Assembly: GCA_001466705.2 (NCBI GenBank)
Contig: LATX02000200.1
Span: forward strand, 1,302,001 to 1,366,000
Origin: Moniliophthora roreri
Lineage: Eukaryota > Basidiomycota > Agaricomycetes > Agaricales > Marasmiaceae
Reading direction: 5' to 3'
DNA length: 64,000 bases
A program made the translations under genes and the position numbers. Every line of letters starts with the position of its first letter. Position 1 is the first letter of the stretch. This document shows, in pieces, positions 9,610 to 22,130 of this stretch. The notes below the pieces were generated by a model that was given only the letters and a program-made list of their open reading frames with translations, made no database searches and had not been told where the DNA came from.

Positions 9610-10784
9610 ATGTTCCTTCCACGACCGACAAATTCTTTGCAGGCAGCGACGCGTATACGATGGTACTCCGTCGCTACAACAGGCGGTACGGTGGATCCTG
9701 CGCAGTATTGCAGAGATTTTGTGCAAAAGCATGACTACGAGTCGTTCCTCATCTCCCATTTCTACCCAAAGGAATTTCAAGGTGGGTACTTTGCACTGAA
9801 AGCATTCTCTGTGCGTGTCTTTACTTCCTTTATATAGCATAGTGACTAAGTCCTGCAGGCAGAGCTGGCTATGGTACAGGATGCGGTCACCAACTCGACT
9901 ATTGGTGCGATGAGGATGCAATTTTGGAGGGATGCTGTAAAATCCATATCGGAGGTGCGCCCATGATACTCACCGTTTGCTGCCGAAGAGGCTGAACCCC
10001 GTCAAACCCAGGGAAGGCCGCCGAGACATCCCATCGCTATGGCGCTGCATGATACATCACAGGTAGCCAATCTTCCACCTTACCACCTCAAACGAATGAT
10101 TGATGCAAGGGTACCGAAAGTTTAGCCTTGATAAATGTTTCTCAATGGCTGACCATTAATTTTTTTTCAAGGACGCAGAACTTCAATTGCCGGTCCACTT
10201 AACTACCGACTCTCTCACAGCGCACGCTGAGTCAACTTCATCAACCACGCTTTATGCATTGCTATCTATGCTGTCTCTCCACTCGGAAACTCTGTCTCAC
10301 GCCGCCTCGCATGTGGGTGTAGCTCAGACAATCACCACGCTACTCCGCGCACTACCTTTCCATGCCCGGCACGGACGTATGGTCATACCAGCGGACATTA
10401 CATCCAAGCACGGTGTAGTCCAAGAGGAGGTCTTCCGCAATGGCGGACAGGCTCAAGGTATTGATGACGCAGTATTCGAATTCGCCACGCTGGCGAATGA
10501 TCATCTCATCACCGCTCGAAGTATGTTTAAAGAAGAGGGGTTGGAAGGTAAAGTGCCACAACAAGCTATGGCGGTCTTCCTGGCAGGGGTGAGTATCCAG
10601 AGCTTGTTTTCGATCTTGTCGGGCGTCGCGCTGATACTTCGGGACCTATACTTAGGTACCGGCGTCAAGTATTCTCAAAAGATTGGAAGAGCTTAACTTT
10701 GACGTTTTTCACCCTAAATTACAGCTTCGGGAGTGGAAGTTACCTTGGAAGATCTGGAAGAGCTACTATACGCGCATGTTTTGA
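9610..10784 (+). CDS. NDUFAF6: NDUFAF6-like mitochondrial complex I assembly factor (squalene/phytoene synthase fold)
   Basis: Belongs to the non-enzymatic squalene/phytoene-synthase-like family required for early complex I assembly. Five exons: 9610-9810, 9859-9954, 10012-10110, 10172-10588, 10656-10784; introns 48-67 nt; 313 aa. The N-terminus is Arg/Ser-rich and acidic-free (MFLPRPTNSLQAATRIRW), consistent with a mitochondrial presequence. Then DPAQYCRDFVQKHDYESF, GYFALKAF, MRMQFWRDAVKSI, GRPPRHPIAMALHD and LTAHAESTSSTTLYALLS. The last part is HVGVAQTITTLLRALPFHA with the closing WKLPWKIWKSYYTRMF. The aspartate-rich catalytic motifs of true squalene synthases are not evident, in line with the family's assembly role. 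Confidence 0.9.
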
Positions 10785-11092
10785 TGTGACCACATGTAGC
10801 AATAGCTTTTTTTATGCAGAAATGCAAGTGGCAGACTGGTGGCAGATCTGATTCTGCTGTTGGACTTGGCAAATCTAATCGTGACTATGTATTACGTCGC
10901 GAGAGTACTGAGACTGCATAAATTGTGATTACTTTATTTAGGGTATACCTCCGATCCCGGGGTTAAAGGACTAGCCCTTTTTCTTCTTGACCACCATCTC
11001 TTGCTCACTGTTTCGTCTACTTCTTGGCCGCTGGGCTTAATTCCAGCAGCATTCAGTGCTCTCTGCTTTGGTTCAGGGTTTTGCTTGCGAGT
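10785..11092. other. Intergenic spacer
   Basis: It contains the 3' flank of the NDUFAF6-like gene and the 5' flank of the F-box-like gene, both transcribed rightward. No element recognised. Confidence 0.5.
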
Positions 11093-14000
11093 ATGGAACG
11101 ACTGTGCGGTAAGTCGGAGGGTCATTCTGCCTCGCCAGTGCCGGATTGCTCATGTCTCCTGGTCCACATACGTATAGATGAAGTACTTCAATTGATATTT
11201 TATGAACTTCAAGATCCGACCTCATTCACCCTTGTCTCCAAACGATTCTACCAATTCTCACAAGACCCCTACCTCCGAGCTCACTACTTTCTCTGCCGTT
11301 ATGGGCCCTTGCAAGCAATGTTTCATGCCCTTGGTCGTGGCAAGCTCTTGACTGAACGGATGCTTGACGTGCGTAATCAGTTGCCATACGTTTCCAGGAG
11401 GGAGAAGCTCATGTTAACACCCCCTACACGGCTGTTTTGATTGCCACCGACAGATCTTGATCTCAAGCGGCGCACATTGCTCTCGATATCTTATTCAAGT
11501 GGCAATGCATCACTACTTCCACACACAAACTCACCATTTCCTTCGCTCCTCCGCTTGGGTCCGAAGCGTTCCTCTACCAGTTTTTCTGCATTTCATGCAG
11601 ATTGCGTCAAACCGTTACGACGACATACCTCGCGGAAAGGTACTTTTTACTCCTCTCCGACACTAGGTGAATTATGTGTTGAAGGATTTAAAGGGTCAAG
11701 ACGACGGGTCAATATTCGCAATGTTCCTCAACGAAAGCAGGTATCCTCCAAGTCAGAAGCGCGTGTCCTGGGAGACTGTTCGGGACATGATTGACAAATA
11801 CCACGTATGTATGCGCCATCTTTCACTCCAGACCACCTCATATATGTTCCATATCAGTTCTTCCCGTTTAGTGTTAAAGACCCGATCATGGCACATTTTC
11901 CTCTAGCCCTGGCTATTGAGCCGCGCCTACTTCCGTACGCGGTTGCAAACGGTTTCCGCATGGATAGCAAGGTCAACATCCTAATTTGTAAATTGCCAAA
12001 CCTGTATTGACTCCGAAGCAGTACCGCGACTTTGTGTTTCGCAAGATGTTCGAAAATGTAGAGGCCAGCGATCGTAAACCTGAAGACATCGTTCAGAACG
12101 TCACAGAGCTATGCCGCCTGGACTCAACGTAAGTGCATATCTTGCTTTTCGCCTCATGGACGTTGATTGAAAGCATCCTTTCAGGATGTTCCTCACGCGT
12201 ACCGTTGCAGCGGAAATTTGTATGGAAGCCCGTGCCAACGACGTTGGGTTCAATGCATTAAAGCGGTTGAATAAAGGCGGCCATCTTCTGTTTGATCTCT
12301 CGTATGTATGACTATCTCTACTGCGGCGCCACACGAACTAACCACTGTTCAGGGTACTCGTCCAAGATCTCCTCAAGGTATCTGCAATCTCTTTTGGGCT
12401 TGGATCATCCCTGATTTTTCCTGGCAGCTTTTTCTTAAAACTCGCTCGATCACCTCGGCCAACGCACAAAATGTCATTCGTTTCCTTTATTCCGAATTTC
12501 CTTCCTCCGATCCCGCTGTTCGCCTTGTCGTCCTCTTGACAGTTTTCCTGCCTGCCAACTCCCTGAATAATGTCGCCGTTGCCACAATCAAATCCCGGCT
12601 GGAAGAGCTTAAATTCGGCCCGGTGACAAAACAGGATTTGTACAACCTACTCATACATCCGTTTACGGATAGATGCGAAAGCATACTGAACTATATGCGG
12701 ACTGAGATGGTGTCGGATCAAGGGCACCAGGGACTGAGCGAGAAGGAAATCAACCGGGTCGTTAATGACGTTGCTGCTCGCTTGGTAGAGATTGATTGTA
12801 AGGTGTGTGGTAGACCCCTTCCATTGACGAATCAAGCAAGAATTCACGTACTGCCACAGGGGAAAACGCTCAAGAAACTCTGCGACAGCTTTCCAAGCGT
12901 ACATGAAGTGATTGCCCGAGCAGTTTTAGATGCCCATCAGATTGACCTCCACGATCTGCCTCAAGCCGACGATACCGATGCCTGTGCGCGTTTTCGAGTG
13001 AAACTGTGTCGGGACACCAACTTCAGGCCTTCAGAGCTAGATTACTTTTGGGACAGTCGCGCCACTATTGCACCGACAAGTAGCAAGAATGTCGAGCCTG
13101 AGGAGATGCATGGGATGGCAGAGGCCGTGGATACTCCAGAGCTTGTGCGTTTACGTCTGATGTCTCAGGCTTGTTTAGCTGACCTAACAATCAGGGAGAG
13201 ATTGGACAGGAGTCGCTGACCACAATGATCCGTCAAGATGAGCTGGCACCCGGACGGAATCGCAGAAGGATGTCCTATTTTTCCTCATACACTGATTTCC
13301 TTTCACACCTGCCTCTCGGTGAGACTCTGCTTTAACGCATATATCTGGAAATACTGACATCGAGTTCTCCACAGAACCCTTGCTAGTTGGACGATGGGTA
13401 AAGGTGGAGTATGGTCCGAGAAGCAGTGTCGCGGCGGTTTTCATGACCCATGCCATCCTGAACGAGAATTCCTCGGTGAGTCATTTCATCTAAGTCGTAC
13501 GATACCATGGTAGGCTCACAACTCCTAGATTATTCGAGACTATCTGCTCTCGAAGAACTCGGCCACCGTTCCTGTCACGCTTAAACATTTTCAGATGCTG
13601 GCGCGCATGAATAGACCAATAGTGAGTCATATCACGACTAAGATAAACGTTGCAGCTAACTCGTACATAGAACTACAACATTATAGCGTACCTGTTATCC
13701 TGCCCCGAATTCTACCGCTCCGAAGAGGAATATCTATCGCAGTGCGAGGCAATAAAGCGAACAGAGTTTAAGAAAGTGAAAAATCCTTCAAGTATCTCAC
13801 TACCTCAAGTATCTGTCGTTATTCCGCAGAATTCGCTATTCACGCGAGGTCGCAAGCGACCCCGCAGAAATGCAGCTACCACTATACAATCATACGCTGT
13901 TCCCGACTCCGACGATGAGTCAAAACTCATGGAGGTAGAGGAGGAGGTTAAGCCTTTGGATACAAAGGAAAGGAGAGAGGCACTCAATCTACAGACGTGG

Positions 14001-14382
14001 ATTAAGCATTTGGGCGAAGTGTTGAAGACTGAGCAGGCGAGGGTGAGTAATTTCAACAAAGTACCTGTTCATCTCAGTTTCTTATCTATGTTACCTCCAG
14101 CTTCGACAACGGAAGAAGCGCCTCGAGGAGGAGAATCCCGGAACCATCATCCCTGACAAAGTGAGTGTTGACTTCATCGCTTAAGCATGCGTCTCACCCC
14201 CTCCATAGAATATATTTGTCAGGTCACTTTCCTCTGAGCTGCGTCTACTCCGTAAGCATAACCGGGAGAGGTATGGCCATCAACCCAAGGAGAATGACGT
14301 TCCCGTCGATGAGTACGATGACGACGGAGAGTATGTTTATCGAGGCACACGAACCAAGAAGGCCCGAGTTAATAACGCTTAA
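11093..14382 (+). CDS. F-box-like protein of unknown function, 16 exons
   Basis: Exon 1 is 16 nt (11093-11108). Splicing at 11109-11177 creates MERLCDEVLQLIFYELQDPT followed by SFTLVSKRFYQFSQD, a short F-box-like start (SCF substrate adaptor, by inference). Other exons: 11178-11368, 11454-11639, 11667-11804, 11858-11971, 12022-12128, 12185-12301, 12353-12377, 12428-12802, 12860-13144, 13195-13318, 13375-13475, 13529-13621, 13671-14042, 14101-14160, 14209-14382. The sum is 2478 nt (825 aa) and all phases agree. The middle is helical and Leu-rich with no domain I know. The C-terminus is highly charged, with a bipartite basic patch (RGRKRPRRN, near 13850), E/K-rich helices and an acidic DEYDDDGEY end, suggesting a nuclear protein. 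Intron 3 would be only 27 nt (11640-11666); an alternative acceptor gives 45 nt. Confidence 0.75.
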
Positions 14383-14610
14383 TCGTCACCTTTTCAACTT
14401 CATCGCTTCATTCTATTACACATTACTTTCTCATCCTCATTGTGCATTAAGTTCATGTTAACCTACTGCATTCAGTATTAATTTCCTTCTGTTTTATGAT
14501 GTTTAAACTTAATAATTTCGGATATGTCCTACCCATTACAGTACAACTGTATCGAATATGTATGTAGAACCTGACTCGAGGACAGTATGCGAGTTATAAT
14601 GAGCGTTTTA

Positions 14611-16987
14611 TTAATACACGTATCTGTAATGAACATCCCGATCTCCCAATATCAACCTCTGCTTCTCGTCAAGCGATACTTGATCTGCGAGAGATTCGTC
14701 AGAAAGTATACGCTCGCGTCTTGCATTCTCCCGCGACATCCGTAACCAGAGATATGTTGATACAGCAGCGGCGAACAGCAAATAGCCTATCGCAATGATG
14801 TGAGGTTTACGGTAACGGTTCCTTGAGAATTCCGGTCGGTAGATGAGGACACTGTTACACATGTCAGCTGCCTCAACAACTTGTCAAATATATATTCCTT
14901 ACCCAGCGATAGCACCAATGTCTCCGATGGTAATTTGCATTGCAACAGCAACGGCGCGCTTTGTTTGACCAGAAACGTTCTCCCCAGGCCAACTGCAAAA
15001 GGCATCCGTCAGGCTCGCATGGAAACGGTTACTGGCTACAGCTTACCTGAGAAGTAACGCAGTCCCAGTGTACACGCCGGCAGCGGCAAAATGCACACCG
15101 AGATACTGAGCACCGGCTACACATAAAGAAGACCCGTGAATAGTTCAAATAAGTAACGGCAACAGCAATGAAAACATACACGTCTTTGCCGCGAGTAGAA
15201 TAATGTAACCTGCTTTACTTGAGCTGATCAATCTGATGTTTTGCGCCACAATACATACCAATGATAGCAATGAAGGCAGAGATAATAATGATAACTGCAC
15301 GTTGATTATACTTGATGGATGCCCAGGTAGCAATCGCGATTGATATAACGGCCAGTGTGTTTGGTGGGACGGTCATCAGTTGTGCTTGCCAACTCTCGAA
15401 CCCGAGACCGGCGATGATGGTCGGCTATGAGGAAGATGGTATCGCTCACTGGATACAGAAAACTGAATGCAGGACCGTACCATGAACAGACTTAGAGAAT
15501 AAAGTACGAATGCAAAGCCATGGAACAAGAACGCGTAACCCCAGACAAGATGGTCCTTCACGGCTTGTTTGACGAAGAGCCAATCGAACTCCTCTTTGTT
15601 GGCTGCGTCGGAATCTGCTCTTAATCTCATCAGAAGCCTTTCCCGTTCAGGCTCTGTCAGCTAAATACTCATTGGCGCAATCTAAAGTTCGTTTAAGGGG
15701 AGCGGACTCACGAATTTCGCCTTATAAGACCATGTGGGAACCAGAAAATAGGCAGAGAATGCGACAACAACGGTGAGTAGACCCTCAAGGATGAATATCC
15801 TTAGGTTCGGAAGGTTGATTTAGCACGTCGATATGACGAGCGCAAAAGACTCACCATGCCCATCCCCTCTTGCCATCAATTCCCTCCATTTTTCCGATAG
15901 CAAATGCCAATATACCTGGTATTGGGATAAGTACCTTCGCCTCAATCCAAATAAAACCGAAACTAACCTCCAAAAGCTCCAGCCAATGCAGCTCCGCCGA
16001 AGAATATAGCCACCCGTGCGCTCCGCTCACCTCTGAAACTGTGTCGAAGACGCATCACGAATAGGAAAATGCCGCTACTTACCGACGGTAATACACTGAG
16101 AAAACGTATATTACTCCGGGAAACAATCCTACGATGAGATTCGTTCACAGGACTTGGTCAAACATGATTGCTATTCACACACCTGCCTCAGTAACACCCA
16201 GCACTGCACTTGATGAGAACCAGTTAAACTGAAGAGCTATAGATAACGCACGGAAACGGATTCCTAGCAGCCCTGCCTGGTTCGTGACCAGACCTTGACA
16301 GACACTGACTATTCCCCACAGTAACGCCAATGTCGGTAACCACAGCTGGGGATTGAATCGTTTGAGGCTGGTGGAGTAGAGTCACTATGAAGCCTCTCGC
16401 AGCAGATTAGACAGCACTTGCATGATCTGTGGTAAAACGAATTAATGGTAGACCAAAAGAAGCTGGAGACTAGAGGTGGCATACATTAGCTGGTACCTCA
16501 AATATGACATATGCCACAAAGTATAACGCAAGAGACGTGTTGTAAGCGGGTGGCGATAGTTTCAGATCCTGGGAGGAAGATGTAGATCGTGTTTCTCAGT
16601 GTCTGTCAAGTTACACGCACGTCTGCGAGGCCGATAATCCTGCAGCCTTAGGCGTCAGATGCGTCGAAATACAAAGGAGAGTTACGCACCTAGCATTCCC
16701 TACGTTCGTGCTGGCCAGAAGCGTAAGCTGAGATATCAGGGAGACAACAAGTATTTATTCTAACCGATCCAGAAAGCTCAGTAGATAGAGCAATGTCAAG
16801 ATAGGCAGAAGTCTGACACAAGAGTAAGTAACCAGTGAAAACATGAAAGAAGAGCGCCTGATACTGACCTCAAATCTACCTTACGCAGGAGTCTGCGGTC
16901 TCCAGTTGCATCATCCGTGGAAGACCATTGCTTCTCGGGAGAATCCCCAGATTCAGCAATGCCATGATCCTTCTCTAGAACCGACAT
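14611..16987 (-). CDS. MFS transporter, allantoate/nicotinate permease (Dal5-like) family
   Basis: Proton-coupled importer of small organic anions or vitamins at the plasma membrane (family knowledge). The start is ATG 16987 with an acidic cytosolic N-terminus (MSVLEKDHGIAESGDSPEKQ). Reading leftward through about ten short introns gives RKVDLR, NTSLALYFVAYVIFEVPAN and ERSARVAIFFGGAALAGAFG. Then GWRWIFILEGLLTVVVAF, the WGYAFLFHGFAFVLYSLSLF segment, NQRAVIIIISAFIAIIGYII, QTKRAVAVAMQITIGDIGA and the diagnostic C-terminus YRPEFSRNRYRKPHI...GDRDVHYRYVY, stop at 14611. About 12 hydrophobic segments are spread over the exons. Exon borders were only partly resolved (e.g. last intron: donor ggtaagg near 14904, acceptor aacag near 14858). 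The substrate cannot be told from sequence. Confidence 0.85.
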
Positions 16988-17721
16988 TGTTGATAGAATC
17001 AGTACGAGATAAGCTACACATCTTCCCCTAGGTTTTTGTAATCTTTTTCACTGGTTGTCGCAACGAAACTAACAGATGGCGCAATAAAGCGTATTTATAT
17101 ACAAGCAAGCTCCAACACTTTCTTCGCGATAAGCTAAGCAGTATTACTATATAGATACCCGATATGGCCCAAGAAACTATGGATACATTCATCTCGCCAT
17201 TCGAAATCAACGATGTCGGCAAACAAGCACGTCTGTAGATTGTCTGCTAGTTTTATCCAAGGACACGCTGGCCGTCCTGCACTTGATTGGGTCAGAGGGA
17301 GCTGTATTGTGCTGATAAGGGCAAGGACCTGCCTTGCTGGTGCAATTCAAGTTCAAACCTGCCGGAAACAAAATCAAAATCTCTGGATAATAAAATCCGA
17401 CAATTGTAATTTTCTTGATTTTCACAGATTTCTACGTGCAAAACTTTGTATATACTGTACATGATCAAATACGTTCTAATGAGAAACGTGAAAACTAGTA
17501 CGTTGAGATATTCTAAACCAAGGATATTTGAGGGTCCCAATGAGATCATAAAGCGGGAAAGTGGCGAGAGAAAACCACTCAGTACTATACGACACCTTTG
17601 AAGTCACATTGGCATCAGGGGAAGCAAGTACTGTACAATGATGGGAAAATATTTCCTATTGTGTATACCTCGTCCTCACTGTCAGTAGCGGCAGTGACTG
17701 TGCATCACTCATTCACGTCTC
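16988..17721. promoter_or_regulatory. Intergenic region between divergent MFS carrier and VMA6
   Basis: 734 bp that must hold both promoters. It is AT-richer than its surroundings (17380-17520). No TATA box or known operator stands out, and no gene is supported. Confidence 0.4.
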
Positions 17722-19028
17722 ATGGAAGCACTCTTGTTTAATGTAATTCTCCCCATTTTTCTACTCTTCAAAATTGCTCTCATGACTGAAATCCATCATA
17801 CTTGCACGCTAGGTCGACTCTGGGTTCCTCGAAGGGACTGTAAGGGGTTACAAGGCAGGCATCCTTACCCAAAACCACTATGCCAATCTGACGCAGTGCG
17901 AGACCCTGGAAGGCAAGTCTGCAATGAGACTATCCAAGTTTCTTTACTGAGTGTACTTTGGTAGATTTCCGGACGCAGCTTTCTGCCACCGACTATGGTA
18001 ACTTCCTCGCCAATGAGCCCCTACCACTTTCAACAGCTACCATCGCGGACAAGGCAACCCAGATCCTCGTTGATCAGTTCAAATATCTGAGGAACAATGC
18101 CGTTGAGCCATTGAGCAAATTCCTTGACTATCTCACGTATGTGTCTGTCCCAATTATCCTCGGTTTCTTTTAACGTGTTCGCAGATATGCCTACATGATT
18201 GACAACGTCATCCTGCTCATTACGGGAACATTGCACGAGCGAGACACTCATGAACTAATTGAACGGTGCCACCCTCTTGGAGTGTTTGAGTCAATGCCGG
18301 CACTATGCGTTGCGTCGAACGTGGAGGAATTATACCAGAGTGTATTGGTCGAGACACCCCTGGGTGCGTTGTCAACATTTCGATGAAAATTCCTACTCTA
18401 ATTCCAATTTCATCATACAGCCCCATACTTCCGCGACTGTCTGACCGCTGCCGACCTCGACGACCTCAATATTGAAATTATCCGAAACACGGTGTACAAG
18501 GCCTACCTCGAAGATTTCTACAACTACTGCTCTACCATTGGCGGTCCTACAGCGGACGCGATGCAACGCATCCTTGCGTTTGAAGCTGACAGGCGCACAG
18601 TCAACATCACCATCAACTCTTTCAACACCGAGCTCTCAAAGGAGCAACGGGCGAAACTCTTCCCTGCCATTGGTCGTCTTTACCCTGAGGGCAACAACCA
18701 GCTCGCTAGGGCAGATGAAATCGACCAGGTCAGACAAGTCTGCGAGAACGTATCTGAATATCGTGGATTCTTCTCGGATAGTAGTTCAGGGGCGAACAGC
18801 GCTGGCGGTTCGGGAGAAGAATCGACAGTCATGTCGCGGCTCGAAGAAAGGTTTTTCCAGATGGAAGTTCACCTCAACAAGCAGGCGTTTTTGCAGCAGT
18901 TCCAGCATGGTGTTTTCTACGCCTACATAAAGTTGAAGGAGCAGGAGATCAGAAATTTGACGTGGATTGCCGAGTGTATTGCGCAGGATGCTAGAGACAG
19001 GATACAAGATTTTATACCCATCTTCTAA
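17722..19028 (+). CDS. VMA6: V-type proton ATPase V0 subunit d
   Basis: Subunit d caps the c-ring of the V0 sector and couples it to the central stalk of V1 on vacuoles and endosomes. Five exons: 17722-17742, 17813-17912, 17965-18136, 18185-18363, 18421-19028; 359 aa, close to yeast Vma6. Hallmarks: [15 protein letters not shown] at the start (across the first intron), [89 protein letters not shown] and the terminal [10 protein letters not shown]. Intron 2 (17913-17964) begins GCAAGT after AAG, a GC-AG intron; no GT donor restores the frame there. The gene is convergent with the membrane protein at 19264. Confidence 0.96.
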
Positions 19029-19263
19029 TCCTTGGACGCTTCGTTTCCAGGCTTTATAACATATTGGATGGATTGTCTTTGTAATCGTTCAATGTGACAA
19101 CGACAAGTGGCCCTACGTTGAAGGATACTATTACACGACACAGATACCAAGAGGGAAGTTATAATTACAGGTACAACGACGTGGAAGGCCGTGGATCAGC
19201 ACCTGTATAGATGTTGTGAGTTTCACAAGTCGTGGGTCAGAGATCCAGCTTTGGTTTTTTCGT

Positions 19264-20502
19264 CTAAAAAGTCGCAGATGAGACTCGGATGCCGAAAGCG
19301 TTGAGAATCGACATACCATGTTCAAAAGATTGACGGTGATTCAAAGTAGGTAGAACGAACACCTTTGATTTCGCCTCTGACTTGGCCTTGACCTTGGCCT
19401 TCTGCTTCTTTCTCCACAGCAACCAGGCGACACAGAGCCCCAAGAGGACTACGAGTCCGACAACACCTCCGACAATTGGTCGCCAGGCACCACTTCTTGT
19501 TCTGTGGGACGAAGAACCGGACACAGTCGGAATTGACGTGTCCATGGTAGCCAAACTAGTATAGGAGGCATTGTACAAAATGAAGTCGAAGCCAAGTCCA
19601 GCAGCAGAAGCATCGGGGACACTGGTGATGTCGATATCGATGGTGTGTTTGCCTTCGGCAAGGGAATCAACACGAAGGAGTTCCCTCATGGGAATGGGAC
19701 GACCTGAACCACTGCTCATTGGGAAAGAGAACCAAAGTGTTTCTCGACTGTCGATAGTATAAGTGGCCGTCATGTTCTGAGATGTTTTATTGGAACCGGG
19801 AATCACACCATATACGGCAACAGAGGTGCCTGGATCAAGAAGGTGAGCGCTCAGACGCAAACATTGGGTGAATTGCAGCTTACCCTCGAAAGTGAATGTG
19901 ATGGAATCTCCGACGGTGTTACTCCAACGAGTGGTGTTAAGATAAGGTTTTGCGGAGTAATCGAACGTCAGGGAAGCGTCTGGCGTAGAAGGCTGGGTAC
20001 GCCAGTTGCCAGAGTACCTGATACCGGGGTCGGTATCATCGACGATGATGGTTTTGTTTTTGAGCTGAGTGGAATCCCCAGCGGTTACAGTAAGGAAATC
20101 AAAGGCGGGGAAGAGTGATTCATTCCCGAATGCAAATGTGACCGTGTGCTCGCCATCCTGAAGCATGGGTGATTGATACGACCCATCCAAGATGGTCGTT
20201 AGCTTGAACAGAGGGCTGATATCAAGCTGTACGGAAACGGCATTGTTGCCAGTCTTTGCGTGGTTGAAAATATTGACAGACGTCCCTTTTTTTTGGTAGA
20301 GAGATCAGACCAGGTTCAAAGGAAAGAGTGAGAGGGAATGATTACCTTTGAAAGCGTATCTAAACCAGCCTCCTCCACATTCCCCTCCCCGAATCGTGGT
20401 GTATGTATTGCGTAGATACGAGTCGCGAACAAGTTCCCTTTCCACTGGACAAAGATACTCGATAGAAGTATCCCTGTCATCGACGAAGTAAGTGACAGAC
20501 AT
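19264..20502 (-). CDS. Single-pass membrane protein with extracellular beta-sandwich domain
   Basis: Two exons, 20346-20502 and 19264-20285 (60-nt intron), 392 aa. It begins MSVTYFVDDRDTSIEY with no signal peptide. Two beta-rich halves follow with N-glycosylation sequons (NKT, NTT, NMT, NAS) and LWFSFP/LGFDFIL strands typical of a family common in mushrooms. Then comes a Ser/Thr-rich stalk, a membrane span GGVVGLVVLLGLCVAWLLW (about residue 315-335), a stop-transfer RKKQKAKVKAK and a short cytosolic tail. Probably a surface or wall-facing receptor-like protein (inference). A second protein of this layout lies at 47645-49395. Confidence 0.8.
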
Positions 20503-21560
20503 GATGGGGGAGAACGGTAGGGCGATACGGGGGATGCCTTAGTGGCGGAAGGGAACAAGATATAGGCAGCGGGTTCTTTTATACAGAGTCAATGGAATCG
20601 GAACGATTTCAATTTCCCGGAGAGACGATTTCCGCCCCACAAGGTTAGAGTCCCGGTTTAGGACGGAATTTCTATCAACCGTCAACGCCATTCCAGCGAG
20701 CCAGATTCACTCATCGCCGAGAAAAGATAAGGATCTAGAACCATCAGGAGGGGTAGTAATATTTGGGAAAACGCACACCAAGCCTTGCTAGCTATACAGT
20801 CTTGATTCAAAATCAATCCGACGTAAGTCAAATTAATAGGCCAAGTACATGCATGCTATTGTCGCGCAGATATACAAAATGGAAGCTTCAGAACGTAATG
20901 TATAACACCCTATCTGCAACGAGGTCTGCAGCACTTCTCTCTGAGGAAAGACAAGGATGTCACGGTTACGGGAGCGGTTTGCCTGCTAAGCGTAGACCTG
21001 AGCGGCCCTTGTATGACGATGGCAAGAAGCGGTGACGGCGTGATAGCCGATGTCTTTGTTTCTGGTTGATCGATAAGTAGTGCAGAGAGGAATCCTCAGC
21101 TTGCACAGCTCTGCACAGCTGCAATATTCGTTACGAGTACAATAAAACGGACAAGTCATGGAGACCCAACATCGTTTGAAATCGCCAGTTGAGTTCCAGA
21201 TTTGCCAAAGAACCTCGGATGGTAGGTGTACCCATGGTGACGCATTACATCCTTGTATGTACTCGGATAGGAATCAAATTGCTAGCAGTTTCCATGGACT
21301 GTGAGGACCTTTCAGAGGTAAGACCATCTCTCTGATTGTTCGGGGATATTATTAAATATTAGGTACCCATCAGAGGGAAAGTGCTTTTGAACCATCCGCA
21401 GCAAGGGAAATGTCTTCTGAACCAGGTGCGCACGAGTCAGTCTACTCTTCGCCAATGGAGGGCAATTTTACAACACTGCGTGCAACCAGAGTGCCTGAAT
21501 CTCCAGTAATTCCCAGGCACCCTACTTTCGGTGGTCTTCGCGCGACAAATATAGCACCCG
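20503..21560. other. Intergenic region without recognised gene
   Basis: It holds the upstream region of the minus-strand membrane protein and sequence before the decayed DUF6534 gene. The stretch 21300-21420 has two candidate splice sites (ttattaaatattag at about 21361; gaaccag at about 21426), so a lost 5' exon of the latter gene could lie here. Confidence 0.35.
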
Positions 21561-22130
21561 CCTGATACGATGGCAAATGTCCTCACACCACCATAGGTGC
21601 GCTGGAAGTTGGTGTACTGGTGTTGATGAGCACGTTCGGGTGACTTGCGCACAGGTCTACACATACATCTTGGTCGGTATGTGAAGAATCACTGGTTGCT
21701 TAAAGTTTTGGTTGCTGCCGTGTGGTATGCTTGTCTCCCTTCTCCAAAGTCGTTGGTCTGACTATGAGGAATGAAAGGCTACTTGAAGTTTCGCATTTGA
21801 TTGCAGCATGCCACCATCTGTATACGGTAACGGTATTCCAGTACGTGACGCCACAGCTCCCTCTCGTGGCGCCTCTCTTCTTGTTGAATGGATTGACGGG
21901 ATTTTTGGAGCACGTCTGTATTTCTCGACTCGCATCGAATATGCTCAAGTTGATGATAGTCCTCCAGAGCTGGCTTATTCGTCGCCTGTACGTGTTCTCG
22001 AGGAACACCTTCCTCACCCTCATTTGCTGCATTCTTGCTCTGGCCTGCTTTATGACGACTATCGCAGCAGTAGCATTCCAGCGCCCCACTTTCCTTGAAT
22101 ACATTGCAAAATGGTGGTGGCTCACTACAT
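21561..22130 (+). pseudogene. Decayed multi-pass membrane protein of the fungal DUF6534 type
   Basis: The order of motifs follows the family: TTIGALEVGVLVL (21590-21640), an AQVYTY strand, then GRYVKNHWLLKVLVAAVW (about 21675-21725). After a normal intron come LLEVSHLIAACHHLYTVTVF and, in the last loop, SWLIRRLYVFSRNTFLTLIC with CILALACFMTTIAAVAF. The first three blocks lie in three different frames with no plausible intron between them: after the likely ATG at about 21574, after the ttcggg near 21650, and near 21668. It is therefore most likely a pseudogene, or the stretch contains base-call errors. Members have seven helices and no known function. Confidence 0.5.
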
